64,000 bases of DNA from Diphasiastrum complanatum (GCA_029204225.1 CM055111.1:46312255-46376254), one strand, 5' to 3'; shown: positions 1-14,067, counted from the stretch's first letter. Notes: generated by a model from the sequence alone, not told the origin. Program-made: numbers and translations.

Positions 1-563
1 AAGTACCTTAGCAGCAGCCAGCCCTAGCCCAGAGGATGCCCCAGTTATTATGACACTAGATTTAAGGCCTGCCCTCCGAGCTTCAGGGGCTGCTCTTTTA
101 GTCTCAACAGGGGCAGCAATGGCCTGCAGTTGTGGCTTCGTGATGCATTTGGCCTTTGGGTTGAAGGAAAAAGACTGGGATGAGAAATGTTTGGGTTCAC
201 ACAGACGAACCCCGAGGAAGGGGGAGGCCTTCACGATGCTGCTACTCCACATACCACTCGAATTCTGCATACAGTAAGCAAAGTAGCATTAGTAGTGGCA
301 GGAATTCCAGACCCATAAGCTGCGAAAATGAGCTCAAATGAGGAAATACAAGAACAAAAAAAAACAGCAACAAGTCCTAGCCTTCCTATCTGTCTATGCA
401 GCTCATTGCAATCAATGCTAGCTGACTTCGCAGTTAAGCATGGGTGGAGTGAATAGAATTGTTAAGGTTTTAAGCTCCTGACCTCCTGGAAGGCAGCTGT
501 GGATGATGAGGGCAATGCTGCAATGCGCATGGACATGGCTGCTGCTGCTGCTGTTGCTGCCAT
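1..563 (-). CDS. POR: Protochlorophyllide oxidoreductase, chloroplastic (5' part; runs off window)
   Basis: Light-dependent enzyme of chlorophyll synthesis that reduces protochlorophyllide to chlorophyllide with NADPH in plastids. Two exons are read on the minus strand. Exon 1 (563-483, 27 codons) starts at ATG with an Ala/Ser-rich stretch typical of a transit peptide. A GT-AG intron (482-265, ending TATGCAG) follows in phase 0. Exon 2 (264-1, 88 codons) carries FLGVRL and a basic, Ser-rich transit region, then VIITGASSGLGL at about residues 98-109, the Rossmann glycine motif (TGxxxGxG) of this SDR family in its POR form. The frame stays open to position 1, so 115 residues are visible; POR is usually about 400. 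An ORF starting at 270 inside the intron end is the alternative start, but the splice model gives a better transit peptide. The assignment as POR rather than another plastid SDR rests on FLGVRL plus the glycine motif; isoform A/B/C cannot be told. Confidence 0.82.
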
Positions 564-769
564 TGTTGGTGCTTTTCTTTCAGGGATGCAGCTCAAAATG
601 GGTGATAAGCTGGTAATAGAATGCCAACAATTGTATCAGCAATCGTGATGGGCTGACTAAAGCAATGAAGACGAGAAATTGGGCAGAAAAATGAATCAAA
701 ACAACAAGAAGACGAGCATCTGCCGCTGCTTTCATCTCAAAAAGCGAGGGCTTTTGTGTATCGCAAGAT

Positions 770-994
770 CGCAAAATCCTTACATATTAAAGGCACTAGT
801 TCTTTAAAGCCCGCCACCGTTGGATTTTGTTCATCACGTTCAGATCTTGCCACGTCTCAGCAAATAACCATCGAAATCACCCCACGTGGAGACTAGACAC
901 GTGGCAGAGATCCAACAGGGTGGGCGTAAATTACCTCGTGCGAGGAAGATCCCTCGTAAATGGATGGATATAGTGAGGGATTGCAAGACACGTG
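770..994 (-). promoter_or_regulatory. Putative POR promoter with ACGT/G-box cluster
   Basis: Upstream of the POR start on the minus strand there are three CACGTG hexamers (883-888 within CCACGTGG, 898-903 within ACACGTGG, 989-994 within ACACGTGT) and one CACGTC (851-856). A weak TATA-like TTTAATATG lies near 785-793 (minus). G-boxes are the binding sites of bZIP (HY5) and bHLH (PIF) factors that control light-regulated photosynthesis genes. The motifs are seen directly; their use by POR is inferred from position (about 290-430 bases before the ATG). Confidence 0.5.
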
Positions 995-1821
995 TTGAGC
1001 GCCCATTTGAGAAGGTGTAAGAAGGAGAGCCAAAGAAAGAGCTCTCGGCTTATCTATCCATTTTGATTTCTTATCTTCTTTTTTTCTTTTTTGTTTCTCA
1101 ATCCATACTTTGTTATGAGGCCTCCTCAAAAGAGAAAAGAGATGGGGGAGACCCATACATAATACTCCAAGTCCTCCTACATGGAGTAGTTCCAAGCACT
1201 TGATTTCGAATATGATATTATGGCATAGTTTGCGACATGCGATTTTCCAACCACGTCTATTCAAGAGATCGAGCTTTTGGAGGTGCCAAAAAGTTGATGA
1301 ACTTTCTTACCCCCCGTGAGATTCTAATTTACTTTAGTGTCCCTTGTGAGCAACGGATGAGCTTTCTCCATAAAAATGGTGATCAATGCACATTCACAAA
1401 GTTCAAAGCAGTGATCAGAGATCACATGCTTTCCGAATCAGCCCAAATATAGGAACTAGTGCAAGATTAGATTGTGTGGGCAAGTCACTAGTTTTGGGAC
1501 CAACTTTTGGAGGGGTGTCCAAGATGTCTCATGTCCATGTTGCCAACTAGAAGACCACCCAACTCTATGTTTGCCAAAAATCTCTAGTCCCCTAACAAAA
1601 CCCATCAAGTTTTGCAATTTGCCTAATGCATTTCTTTTGGGCTTCTAAAAGAGCCCTTTGCATCAATGTGTGTATCAAATTTGAGCTTTAGACTTTGATT
1701 TCCATAAGAAAAAATGGTATTATCTTTTTTACCTCTAATTTTCCATTATTAAAACTATATTTAAGTTTGGATTTCGCCTCCAGACCTACTTCACACCTCC
1801 ACAGTTAAGTTTAGGATATGG
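995..1821. other. Unassigned sequence
   Basis: No gene or repeat recognised. An open frame at 1237-1452 (plus, 71 codons) is protein-like in composition but has no motif I can name, and the surrounding reading frames are broken. It may be an old transposon scrap. Confidence 0.4.
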
Positions 1822-2310
1822 GTTGGCTTTGGTCAAGGGGTTCAATCAAAATTGAGAAATCCTCATGAAGGGTCCAATAGAATTGCAAGATGGATGCATC
1901 ACTCATCCAATAGCATTAGAGAGGCTAGGATTAGGGGTCCAATAGGAAGTAAGCATAGCTCTCCACGAGCTTTCATATGTACTCTCATTACCAATCATAA
2001 TCTAGTTGAGTTTTTGAGTCAAATTTAAGTATTGTGGATTTTGCTTGTATTACACTCTCTCTCTACCCGACAGCAAAAGTGGTCTATTCTTTCTCTACCC
2101 AAGGAGATTGGCTTTACTTAGTTTTTTCATTAATCACTTTCCCACATGTGAAATACATTGGTTATCAAACTATGCATCTATCTTTACCTCTTTGCCTTAG
2201 ATTTTTTATCTAGATCTTGGATTTCAATCTAGTATTGATCTAAAAGTGCATAAGCTTGCTTAGGAGATCATTCACACACATTAGGGCATTCCCACACGTG
2301 TGAAATTTCA
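1822..2310 (+). repeat. Element A left LTR fragment
   Basis: From GGCTTTGGTCAAGGGG onward this matches the 3' LTR of A at 7489-7630 and the A2 LTR at about 13050-13215. It ends in TTTCA just before the primer-binding site. CACATGTG at 2143-2150 and CACACGTGTG at 2293-2302 are variants of a palindrome found in other LTRs of this window. Confidence 0.75.
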
Positions 2311-2312
2311 CA

Positions 2313-2324
2313 TGGTATCTACCT
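2313..2324 (+). promoter_or_regulatory. Degenerate primer-binding site of A
   Basis: TGGTATCTACCT keeps the first seven bases of the plant copia PBS TGGTATCAGAGC, complementary to initiator-Met tRNA. It lies two bases after the LTR end, as in element B. Confidence 0.6.
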
Positions 2325-3002
2325 AAGTGTTTTGTGCTTGTTTCATCCAAAGTTTCACAAATTTCATGAAAATCAAGATCTAGAGAGAGTAGTTTGCATC
2401 TCCCATGCTATCTCAAGCAAATTTGGATCAAAAGGGTTCATCATCATAAGGATTGAATCATTTCTGATATTGTACAGATTTTCCTGCTCAGACACGTGCG
2501 AAGGACATCCCAATTCAATTTGGTTGTTCTCTTCCATGTTTGATCCAAATCTAGAGCTTGATAGCTAGTTTCAAAGCTATTTGAGTCTAGTTTGTGTAGC
2601 AATTGATTTCATAGAAATTGAATCTCCCAATCAAAATTTATAATCAGTTGAATTAAGGTGGGTAGGGCACCCAGCTTGGTTGGACACTTTGCCTTTTGAC
2701 TCTATCATGCTTGTTTGATCAAAAATTTCAATTCTAGGCTTGCCAATCACATTTTCTTGAGATCTAGTGACCATTTTGAGGTCATAGCCACTTTCTTTCA
2801 TACAATTGGCTTGTATTTGAGTGATTTGTGGATTCTTGGAGTGTTTCACACGTGCCAAAGATAGCTTGACCCAAACTTAGCCCATATTTCATCAATTGAT
2901 GTGAGATTGATCTAGATCAAGAGAGATTGGAAAAGCTAGTGAGGCCCATCTCATATTTTGTTGCAAGATCTTGCATAGGAGTTGGTAGTACACCATTATT
3001 GG

Positions 3003-3256
<254 letters not shown>

Positions 3257-3297
3257 AACATTTTCTTGTCCAATTCACAAGGAGTCTTCACTATTAC

Positions 3298-4152
3298 ATG
3301 GCATCCATGGGTTCCTATCTATTGGAATCTAGTGAAAGGCTATCTACTTCCAACTATTCTATTTGGAAGTTGAGGATGGAGTCAATTCTAACACTCCAAG
3401 ATGTGATGGACATTGTACTTGGGATTGAGGAGGAGCCTCAAGTCCTTCAAGAAGTACAAAAGTATAAGAAGAGATCTAGGATGGCTCTCCATTATATCAA
3501 AATGAATGTCTCCAATGAGATTTTGAGGGAGATTGGTACTTGCACATCGAATGCTTGGGATACTCTCAAAGCAATCTATGAGGCCAAGAATACCTCAAGA
3601 CTCCTCACTCTTAGAAACCAAATCTTCCAAAGTTCTCAAAAGAGTGATGAGAGTGCCACTAATTATGTGTTGAGAGTGAAAGATACTCATAGAGAGCTTG
3701 CTTGCATTGGAGGATCTATAAATCAAAGTGAGCTAGTCCAATTCATACTTAATGGCTTGAGAGATGAGTATGAGAACCTTGTCCAATCCTATGCCATCAA
3801 GGAGGATCTACCTACTTTGGAGGCTTTTCAAGGAGTGCTAATGGCTGAAGAATCAAGGCATGAGAACAAGCTATTAAGGATGGAGAAGCTGTCACTCAAC
3901 CATAATGGTGATGGCAAAGCTCTTTTTGCCAAGCACAAAGGGAGGAGCAAAAAGCAACACCAACACTTCTCCAAGGACAAAGCAAAAGATAAAGAGCAAC
4001 ATGGAGAGGAGGGTGACACCTCTCATGCTTCTACCTCGAAGATGAAGAAGAATATCAAATGTTTCTTTTGTGGCAAGATGGGGCACTATGTTACAAATTG
4101 CTTCAACAAGAAGAATCAATTCAAGCAAGACAACCTTTCAAATGAGAAATAA
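3298..4152 (+). CDS. Gag polyprotein of element A
   Basis: Capsid/nucleocapsid protein of a copia element, 284 residues. The N-terminus has the copia Gag signature (NYSIWKLRMES near residues 19-29), then a helical capsid region (residues ~60-190), a Lys-rich basic linker and a CCHC zinc knuckle, CFFCGKMGHYVTNC, around residues 252-265, which binds RNA. The ATG at 3298 follows the AG microsatellite and is the first in frame before the conserved start region seen also in B, I and J. The TAA at 4150 separates Gag from the protease in the same frame 30 codons on. This could be a nonsense mutation in a single gag-pol frame or, less likely, a functional stop. Intact as a Gag, but the element around it is dead. 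Confidence 0.85.
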   Translation: MASMGSYLLESSERLSTSNYSIWKLRMESILTLQDVMDIVLGIEEEPQVLQEVQKYKKRSRMALHYIKMNVSNEILREIGTCTSNAWDTLKAIYEAKNTSRLLTLRNQIFQSSQKSDESATNYVLRVKDTHRELACIGGSINQSELVQFILNGLRDEYENLVQSYAIKEDLPTLEAFQGVLMAEESRHENKLLRMEKLSLNHNGDGKALFAKHKGRSKKQHQHFSKDKAKDKEQHGEEGDTSHASTSKMKKNIKCFFCGKMGHYVTNCFNKKNQFKQDNLSNEK

Positions 4153-5475
4153 GTCTCTATTGCAAGTGATGGAGAGGGATCTCTTAGGGTCTCTAGTTTT
4201 TCATCTACACCTTTCAAGAAGGATGGATCTTGGTACATTGATAGTGGAGCATCTTCACATATGTGTAGCTCCAAGGAGTCCTTCACATCTATTATGCCTT
4301 ATGGAGGAGCTAAGAAGACTATCTATACAGCAAATGACCAAGAATGCAATATTGAAGGCATAGGGAGTATTCCCTTGAAGACCTCATCTTCTAAAATTCT
4401 TTCTCTCAACAAGGTTCTTTTTGTGCCTAATCTTACAAAGAACCTCATAAGTGTTGGCCAACTTATTGATGGTGGCCTTGATGTGAAATTCAATATTGAT
4501 ACTTGTATTATCAAGAGAAATGATGAGATCCTTGCACATGGATCAAGATTTGGAGGCATATACAAGCTTGATCCAAGAGAGAGTTGTGATATTGCTATTG
4601 TGACAAAGCTCTCCAAGGAGGAGTTGTGGCATAGGAGATTGGGACATCCCAACTACAAATCCATGCTTTCTATGTGCAAAGAAGCCAAGGCTATTGGCTT
4701 ACCAAAGAATCTTTCCAAGGAGATCAAGCCATGTGAAGCTTGTGCTATTGCAAAATCACACAAGAAATCATATCAGAGATCTTCTATCAAAAGCACTCAT
4801 CCTTTGGGGTTGATACACTGGGATGTGCACTTCTCATCATCTCAAAGCAAGGGAGGAGCCACTTGCTTTGTGACTTTTATTGATGATTTTACAAGATATA
4901 CATGGCTATATCTTCTCTCTTCTAAATCTTTGGTGTATGATCACTTCCATATTTTCAAAGCATATGTTGAGAAGCAATTCTCATTGAAGATCAAGGCTTT
5001 GAGGTGTGATGGAGGAGGAGAGTATATCTCCAACAAATTCCATGACTATTGTGAGTAGGAAGGTATAAAGAGGGAGTTCTCTTGTGGTTACTCACCATCT
5101 CAAAATGGAGTGGCCCAGAGGAAGAATAGATCCTTATGTGAATGTGCAAAAGCCATAAGGATTGAAGCATCTTTGCCTAAAGACTTTTGGGGAGAGTCTA
5201 TAAATTGTGCATATTATCTTTGCAATAGGCTCCCACATCTTGCTCTTGGAGTAAGGACACCATATGAGGTCAGGTTGATCACCTTAGAGTATTTGGCACT
5301 ATTTGCACATATTCCCTTGGAAACAATGAAGAAGGATGATCCATGCTCTTGCAAAGGGATCATGGTTGGATATTCATCCACTAAAAAGGCCTCTAGAGTC
5401 TTTGTGCTCTCTACTTCTCAAGTGATTGAAAGTAGAGATGTTATATTCCATGAAGATCAACATCCATCGGCCTAG
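4153..5475 (+). pseudogene. Protease and integrase of element A (broken)
   Basis: Same frame as gag. The aspartic protease starts with WYIDSGASSHM, with the catalytic D-S-G at 4240-4248 intact. The GAG-pre-integrase and zinc region follows (HRRLGHPN then CEACAIAKSH near 4625-4760, an HHCC finger). The integrase core has D1 in HWDVHF (4822) and D2 in RCDGGGEY (~5008), but the third acid is lost: QNGVAQRKN has Gln (CAG, 5116-5118) where A2 and D have Glu. A stop at 5056 cuts the core and another at 5473 ends the C-terminal part. Integration by this copy is therefore impossible twice over. Confidence 0.88.
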
Positions 5476-7224
5476 ATCAAGTCAGCTCAAGATCTACCAC
5501 CTATCATGCCTATTGAAGACCATCAAGACTTGTTGGGGTCAAGATTTGAGGAGGAGTCTCCTCGGGTTTGCACACCTAGGAGGACATCAAGAGAGAGATC
5601 CGAGCCTAAGAGGCTTTCTTATGTTGACAAAGTCAAGAAAGTGGAGCTTGATTCCACCAATTTTGCATATTTCATCTCACATGAAGATCCAAAGGATGTT
5701 GAAGAGGCACTCGATACCAAGGAGTGGTATGATGCCATGAAGCAAGAATGTGAAGCCTTGATCATCACCAACACTTGGGAGCTTGTGGATCTTCCATCCA
5801 ACAAGCATATCATTGGATCCAAGTGGGTATTTCCAGTCAAGTATAATCAAGATGGTACTATCAACAAGTACAAGGCAAGATTATGTGCCAAGGGATTTGC
5901 TCAAATCCATGGACTTTAATATGAAGAGACCTTTGCACCCATGGCAAAGATGGTGACAATAAGGATTCTATATCTCTTGCTACCTATTTCAAGTGGAAGA
6001 TGTTTCAATTGGATGTTTCCAGTGCATTTTTTAATGGTTATCTTCAAGAGAAAATTTACATGGAACAACCTCAAGGATTCGTCAAGGATAAATCAAAAGT
6101 GTGCTTGCTTTTTAAGAGTCTTTATGGACTTAAGCAAGCACCAAGATCTTGGTATGAGAGACTCAACTCTTTTCTTATCTCACTAGGATTCACTCTTAGT
6201 GACTATGATCCTTCCATGTATATCAAGTTTGTTGCTAGTGATAATGTTATTCTTCTCATTTATGTAGATGACATTATCCTTTGTGGAAGTTGTATCAAAT
6301 TGGTTGAAGAGACCAAAATAGCAATTGGAAGAGAGTTTAAGATGCAAGATCTAGGAGAGATCCATTACATATTAGGCCTAGAGATTGACTTGCATGATGA
6401 TTATGCTTTTATTTGTCACTCTAGATATGCTCTTGCCATGTTGAAAAAAATTCATATGGAAGGCTGTAAGGGCATTGACACACCAATGGAGCACATTGTA
6501 AAAGATCCTAATAAAGGTGATGAAAGATCCTTCAAGGACATCACACTTTTTAGGAGTCTTATTGGCTCCTTGATATGGCTTACCATCACTAGGCCTGACT
6601 TGAGCTATTGTGTGCACAAGTTGAGCCAATCTATGCAAGATCCAAAGATCCAACATTGGAAGATGGCCAAGAGGGTGCTAAGGTATATATATCTTCATCA
6701 CACGATTATAAGGTTTACTTTACAAGAGTGAAGATTTATCTATTATTCGCTACTTGGATTCGTACTTTGCAAGTGATAAGATGGATCGAAAGTCCACAAG
6801 TGCATATACTATCTTTTTTGGAGGAAATCTCATATTTTGACTTTCCAAGAAGCAAGATACTATCTCTCTTTCTTCTTGTGAGGCCAAGTATAAAGCACTC
6901 ACTACATCACCAAAATAAGTGCTTTGGATCAAGAGAATTCTATTGGAGCTAAAGTACATGAAAAAGGAGGAGCTACCATTGATTTATTGTGATAATATCT
7001 TGGCCCAAGCACTTGCAAATAATCCAATTTTTCATGCAAGAAGCAAGCATATAGAAGTGGCACACCACTTTGTGAGAGAGAAGCTTATTGGAGGAGAGAT
7101 CCATTTGGAGCATATCGATTCATCATCTTGTATTGCCGATCTACTCACCAAGCCACTACTCAAGAGATCCTTCATCAAACATAGATCCAATCTTGGAATG
7201 ATTTCAAGATCAATGCTTTTTTAG
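5476..7224 (+). pseudogene. Reverse transcriptase and RNase H of element A (broken)
   Basis: Copia-type RT (RVT_2). Seen in order: GSKWVFPVKYNQDG and KARLCAKGFAQ (5816-5910), a stop at 5917, then a shifted frame from about 6000 with QLDVSSAFFNG, LYGLKQAPRSWYERL and the catalytic LIYVDDIIL (YVDD at 6261-6272), and TRPDLSYCVHKLSQ. RNase H follows in another frame (YCDNILAQALANNP, ARSKHIEVAHHFVREK, ADLLTKPL), ending at 7224. At least two frameshifts and one stop. Seventeen bases then separate it from the polypurine tract. Confidence 0.88.
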
Positions 7225-7240
7225 ATTAGATATCTTTTTA

Positions 7241-7630
7241 GGAGGAGTGTGAAAATCATAAAAATTTATCTATCATAGCTTTAGGGGTCTCTAAGTTTTT
7301 ATGTCAAGCATCTTGGTGTAGAGTTGTGATAGGGCCAAAAATGGCATAGATGGCAAATTGGTCAAAGCCACATGTAATGCCTCTATTGAGCCAAAAGTAG
7401 CTTATGATGCAATCTTGAGCTAGTTAGACTTGTATATAGGCTTGTGAGACTTGAGTTAGGGTAATTTGATGAGTGATCAAGTCAAAGTGTTGGCTTTGGT
7501 CAAGGGGTCCAATCAAAATTGAGAAATTCTCATGAAGGGTCCAATAAAATTGCAAGGTGGATGCATCACTCATCCAATAGCATTAGAGAGGCTAGGATTA
7601 GGGATCCAATAGGAAGTAAGGATAGCTCTC
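7241..7630 (+). repeat. Polypurine tract and 3' LTR of element A (truncated)
   Basis: GGAGGAG (7241-7247) is the plus-strand primer and the LTR starts TGTGAAAATCAT at 7248. The first ~240 bases match the start of the A2 LTR at 12819. Homology stops at 7630, where unrelated minus-strand gag sequence begins. Confidence 0.85.
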
Positions 7631-7740
7631 TAAAAAGCATGATTATCCAAACAGGCAAAGATGTCCCCATTACTAAATGACGTCATGTGGCATGATAGTT
7701 ACGAAAACCTGTTACCATCCTCAATTTTGTGTAGCAACCT

Positions 7741-8146
7741 TAAGTTTCTGTCAGTCCATTCATCATTGTATGCACCAATTCAACGTCACGAACTGGTTCT
7801 CCAATGATACTGAGTTGGTCTCTCAACTCCTTGATGTGTGTGAAATAGGCACTTGCATTCTCGCCTTCCTCCATGCCAATAGTATGTAACTTTGTTCTCA
7901 AAACCACAATTCACGATGGGTTAGCTGTTTGATACTGCATCCTAAGTGCTTCCCAAGCATCCCTTGCCATCATAGCTTTACTGATATGTGCAATGACATG
8001 GTCTTTGACCGAAAAATTGATTAGGGACAATGCCCTTTGAACCTTCTTATCATAGGCCCACATGTCCGCTGGAGTTGTGTTTGGCCTTAATTCAACACTA
8101 TTGTCAAGAAGAAGACAGTTCTCCCATCTTCCTTCGAAGTTGTGTG
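7741..8146 (-). pseudogene. Copia Gag fragment of another family
   Basis: Read on the minus strand from 8146 down: TTPADMWAYDKKVQRALSLI, then KDHVIAHISKAMMARDAWEAL, a TGA in the middle of a conserved stretch, LRTKLHTIGMEEGE, then ENASAYFTHIKELRDQLSIIG and VRDVELVHTMMNGL. This is the canonical gag-polypeptide of copia elements (UBN2-like) with no particular closeness to the A/B/I/J Gags. Reading is lost below 7741. Neither LTR nor pol of this copy is evident nearby. Confidence 0.8.
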
Positions 8147-9225
8147 TAGTGCGGGGAGTGGGCTCGATCCTAGGAGATGCTTACACAACAAGAAAGAGCA
8201 AGAACTACTTTCACTTACAAGCAATGTTACAAATGACCACAAAATATAACCAAAATAACCTTGACTCTCTTCTTCTTAGTCTCCCTCTCTCTCTTTTCTC
8301 TCACTCTCTCTCTCTTCTCTCACTAGGACTCCAGGTCCTCCTACTCACTCTCTACAAGCATAGCTAAATTAGAAAGCATTCCAAGATTAAGCGTACATGC
8401 TAAAAAGGGACTAAAGTAGCAACGACTTACACAAATATGCATACTACACAAAGTTATACTAATTTTAGCCAAATACAACATTTAGCACATATTGATCCAA
8501 AATAGCAGCACTTAGCTCTCTTGCATTAAGGATGGAAATTACATACAATGAGCTTCTTCTCTGAGAAGATGAGATGAACGAAGACTGAGAGCTGAGTATG
8601 AGAGCTGAGAAGTACTAGTTAAGAATGAAAAGCAAGAACTGTGTAAGCCTCATGGTGAATCCCGAAAGATGGAATGACCATGTAGGAACTAGTATTTCTA
8701 GGCTAATGTAATAAATGCAAGTAGACCTCTCTTAAAGAAAGTAGAGTGAGCCACCTTTTGATGGTGACATTAGTGGAGAGCATTATTCCACTTGTAATTT
8801 GTGAAATGTGAAATGCCACTAGGATGCCACCTAAGGAGCTCTCTTGTTTATCCAAGAGACTCACCCTTTGTAGAAGGGAGCTTTTTGTGTAATGCATCTA
8901 CTCCATGTCCAAATGAGAAGAGCCTCCACGATTTTGGTGCATCCTTTGAGCTCCTTGATCATGATTGTTATCTTGAGTGATTCTCTTATGATCATGCCCT
9001 TCCATCCCTTTGTGTGTGGTTGTGGATTAGTTTTCTTGCTTTCATAGTTGTGGATTAGATTTCTTGTTTCTTGTGGATTAATATAGGAATCAACATTCAG
9101 GTAAACTAAATAGGCTGGATTTGTGGTGTGGATCTTGCATATTCTTGACATTCCAATTCTTGATGTTCTTGGGGTGTCCAAGAATCAAGAAATGTGTGTT
9201 TCTTGACTCTTGGACTTCTAAAATG
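8147..9225. other. Unassigned sequence between retroelement scraps
   Basis: Includes a pyrimidine-rich CT stretch (8270-8345). Short open frames on both strands show no recognisable motif. It may be leader or LTR of the flanking minus-strand gag fragment, but no PBS was found. Confidence 0.4.
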
Positions 9226-9330
9226 CTGTCTAGTTAATTAGTTTCTTGCTTCTTGTCCTCTTCTTTAACTCATCATCCGCTGGTACACAAATTTTCCCAT
9301 TCCGAAATAGTAACCCACCTTGGATAGAGA
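9226..9330 (-). pseudogene. Ty3/gypsy integrase N-terminal scrap
   Basis: On the minus strand a short frame reads GGLLFRNGKICVPADDELKK, which matches the conserved entry into Ty3/gypsy integrases (strand ending in a Gly-x-hydrophobic-Cys-Val-Pro run, then a helix). It stops after about 32 codons. It overlaps in another frame the end of the copia fragment upstream, so the junction of two superfamilies lies at about 9320-9340. Confidence 0.5.
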
Positions 9331-9551
9331 ACTAGAGATGGAGTGTGCATTGGACCACAAATGTCACTATGGACAATACCAAGCAAACCTTTGGAAATAT
9401 CTACATGATTAGACTTGAATGGTTTCCCAACATGCTTTGCTAAGACACAACTTTCACATTTTGGATGATTTGCATTGCTAGAGAAATCTAAATCATGTAC
9501 TAGATTTTGCTTATACATGTGCAAAATACTATTGTAATTAAGAAGACCCAA
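9331..9551 (-). pseudogene. Copia integrase zinc-finger scrap
   Basis: Minus-strand frame with NHPKCESCVLAKHVGKPFKS and GIVHSDICGPMHTPSL: the second half of the HHCC finger (CxxC) and the first catalytic Asp (HSDICGP) of copia integrases. Only about 70 codons survive; the upstream HxxxH part and the rest of the core are missing. Confidence 0.75.
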
Positions 9552-9820
9552 TATTTAATGCCAAAGTAGATCTTTATTGATTGAGCTAGAAGTGTTTCAA
9601 GCTTGGACGACAGAAGAAAAAATCTGACTCAACTTATACACGTGAATGTTTAGTTGTTTACATATGCAAATATGACTACAAGCTAGGCCATTTTATAGCC
9701 TTTGCATATATAATTAGTATTATGATGTTTCAATCGTTTTAAAACAATTGTAGACCTGATTTGTTTTAAAACAATTGTAGAACTAATTTTGTGATATGCA
9801 ATTTACTAAACGATGTAACT

Positions 9821-9823
<3 letters not shown>

Positions 9824-9890
<67 letters not shown>
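9824..9890. repeat. (CA)n microsatellite
   Basis: Uninterrupted CA dinucleotide run of 67 bases. The Thr-His frame crossing it is an artefact. Confidence 0.97.
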
Positions 9891-12818
<2,928 letters not shown>

Positions 12819-13215
12819 TGTGAAAATCATAAAAATTTATCTATCATAGCTTTAGGGGTTTGATAAGTTTTTTATGTCAAGCATCTTTGTGTAGGAATTT
12901 GATAGGGCCAAAATTGGTATAGATGGCAAAATGGTCAATTCCACATGTAAAGCAACAATTTGGCCAAAAGTAGAATGTGATGCAAACTTGAGCTAGTTAG
13001 GCTTGTGACACTTTTGTAAATGTAATTTGATGAGTGATCAAGTCAAAGTGTTGGCAAAAGTCAAAGGGTCCAATCAAAATTGAGAAATCCATATGAAGGG
13101 TCCAATAGAATTAAGAGATGGATGCATCCAATAGGATTAGAGAGGCTAGGATTGAGGGGTCCAATAGGATTAAAGGTTGGATCTCCATGAGTTTTATATG
13201 TACTCTCTTTACTAA

Positions 13216-13906
13216 TCATATGAATGTCTCTAATGAGATCTTAAGAGAAATTGGCTTTTGTACGTCGGCCAAAGAAGCTTGGGATGCACTCAAAGCAATC
13301 TATGAGGCTAAGAATACCTCTAGAATACTCACACTTAGGAATCAAAATTTTCAAAGTTTCCAAAGAAGTGATGAGAGTGCTTCTAACTATGTATTTAGAA
13401 TCAAGGATCTTCATAGGGAGCTTGCTTGTGTTGGAGTCACAATCAACCAAGATGAGCTAGTTCAAGTCATCCTTAATGGCTTGAAAGATGATTATGACAA
13501 CCTTGTCCAATTCTATGCTATCAAGGAGGAGTTACCCAACTTGGAGACTCTCCAAGGAATTCTTATTTCCGAGGAAGAAAGACAAAAGTACAAGCTTTTG
13601 AGGATGGATAGACTATCTCTCAAACATATTGAAGATGGCAAAGCTCTCTTTGTCAAAGACAAGCACAAAGGGAGGAGCAAGAACCAAAGTTATCAAGCCT
13701 TCACCAAAGACAAAGCAAAGGAAAAAGACAAAGATGGAGAAGAAGATGATTCATCTCATCCTTCTACCTCCAAATTCAAGAGAAGAAGATCAAGTGTTTC
13801 TTTTCGTGGCAAGAAGGGGCATTATGCCACTAATTGCTTCCAGAAGAAGAATAAACTTAAGCAGCCCAACAACGTGTCTGCAGATGTCTCATATATCCGG
13901 TTATAG
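13216..13906 (+). pseudogene. Gag of A2, N-terminally deleted
   Basis: Continues the Gag alignment of A from MNVSNEILREIG on: capsid helices (AWDALKAIYEAKNTSR, LRNQNFQSFQRSDESA, VQVILNGLKDDYDNLVQ), a Lys-rich linker, and a zinc knuckle whose first Cys pair is damaged: VSFRGKKGHYATNC has lost both leading cysteines. The final ~12 codons derive from a foreign insert starting near 13873. Confidence 0.82.
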
Positions 13907-14067
13907 CTTTAATGATATGAACTCATCTATAAAGTATTATTTTGGTAATGCATGAAGAATTGATAGTAGCGGATACATTATGGAATTTTCACAGAATAAT
14001 GCTTCCACCTCTATTCGGGTACAAGATTTATCTATGCTATTGAAAGTATCATCATCAATTAAAAATA
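13873..14067. repeat. ~195-base insertion inside A2
   Basis: Compared with A, where the sequence runs straight from the Gag tail to the protease, A2 has about 195 extra bases between AAGCAGCCCAACAAC and AAGAATCTATTGCAA. The insert shows no terminal inverted repeat or poly(A) that I can see; its origin is unknown. Confidence 0.55.

Noticed and set aside
580-1264. Minus-strand open frames upstream of POR
   Set aside because: They overlap the promoter and 5' UTR, have no recognisable motif and are not linked to the POR frame.
13118-13221. Start of the A2 Gag at the ATG at 13118
   Set aside because: Those codons lie in LTR sequence shared with the non-coding LTRs of A; gag homology starts only at about 13222.
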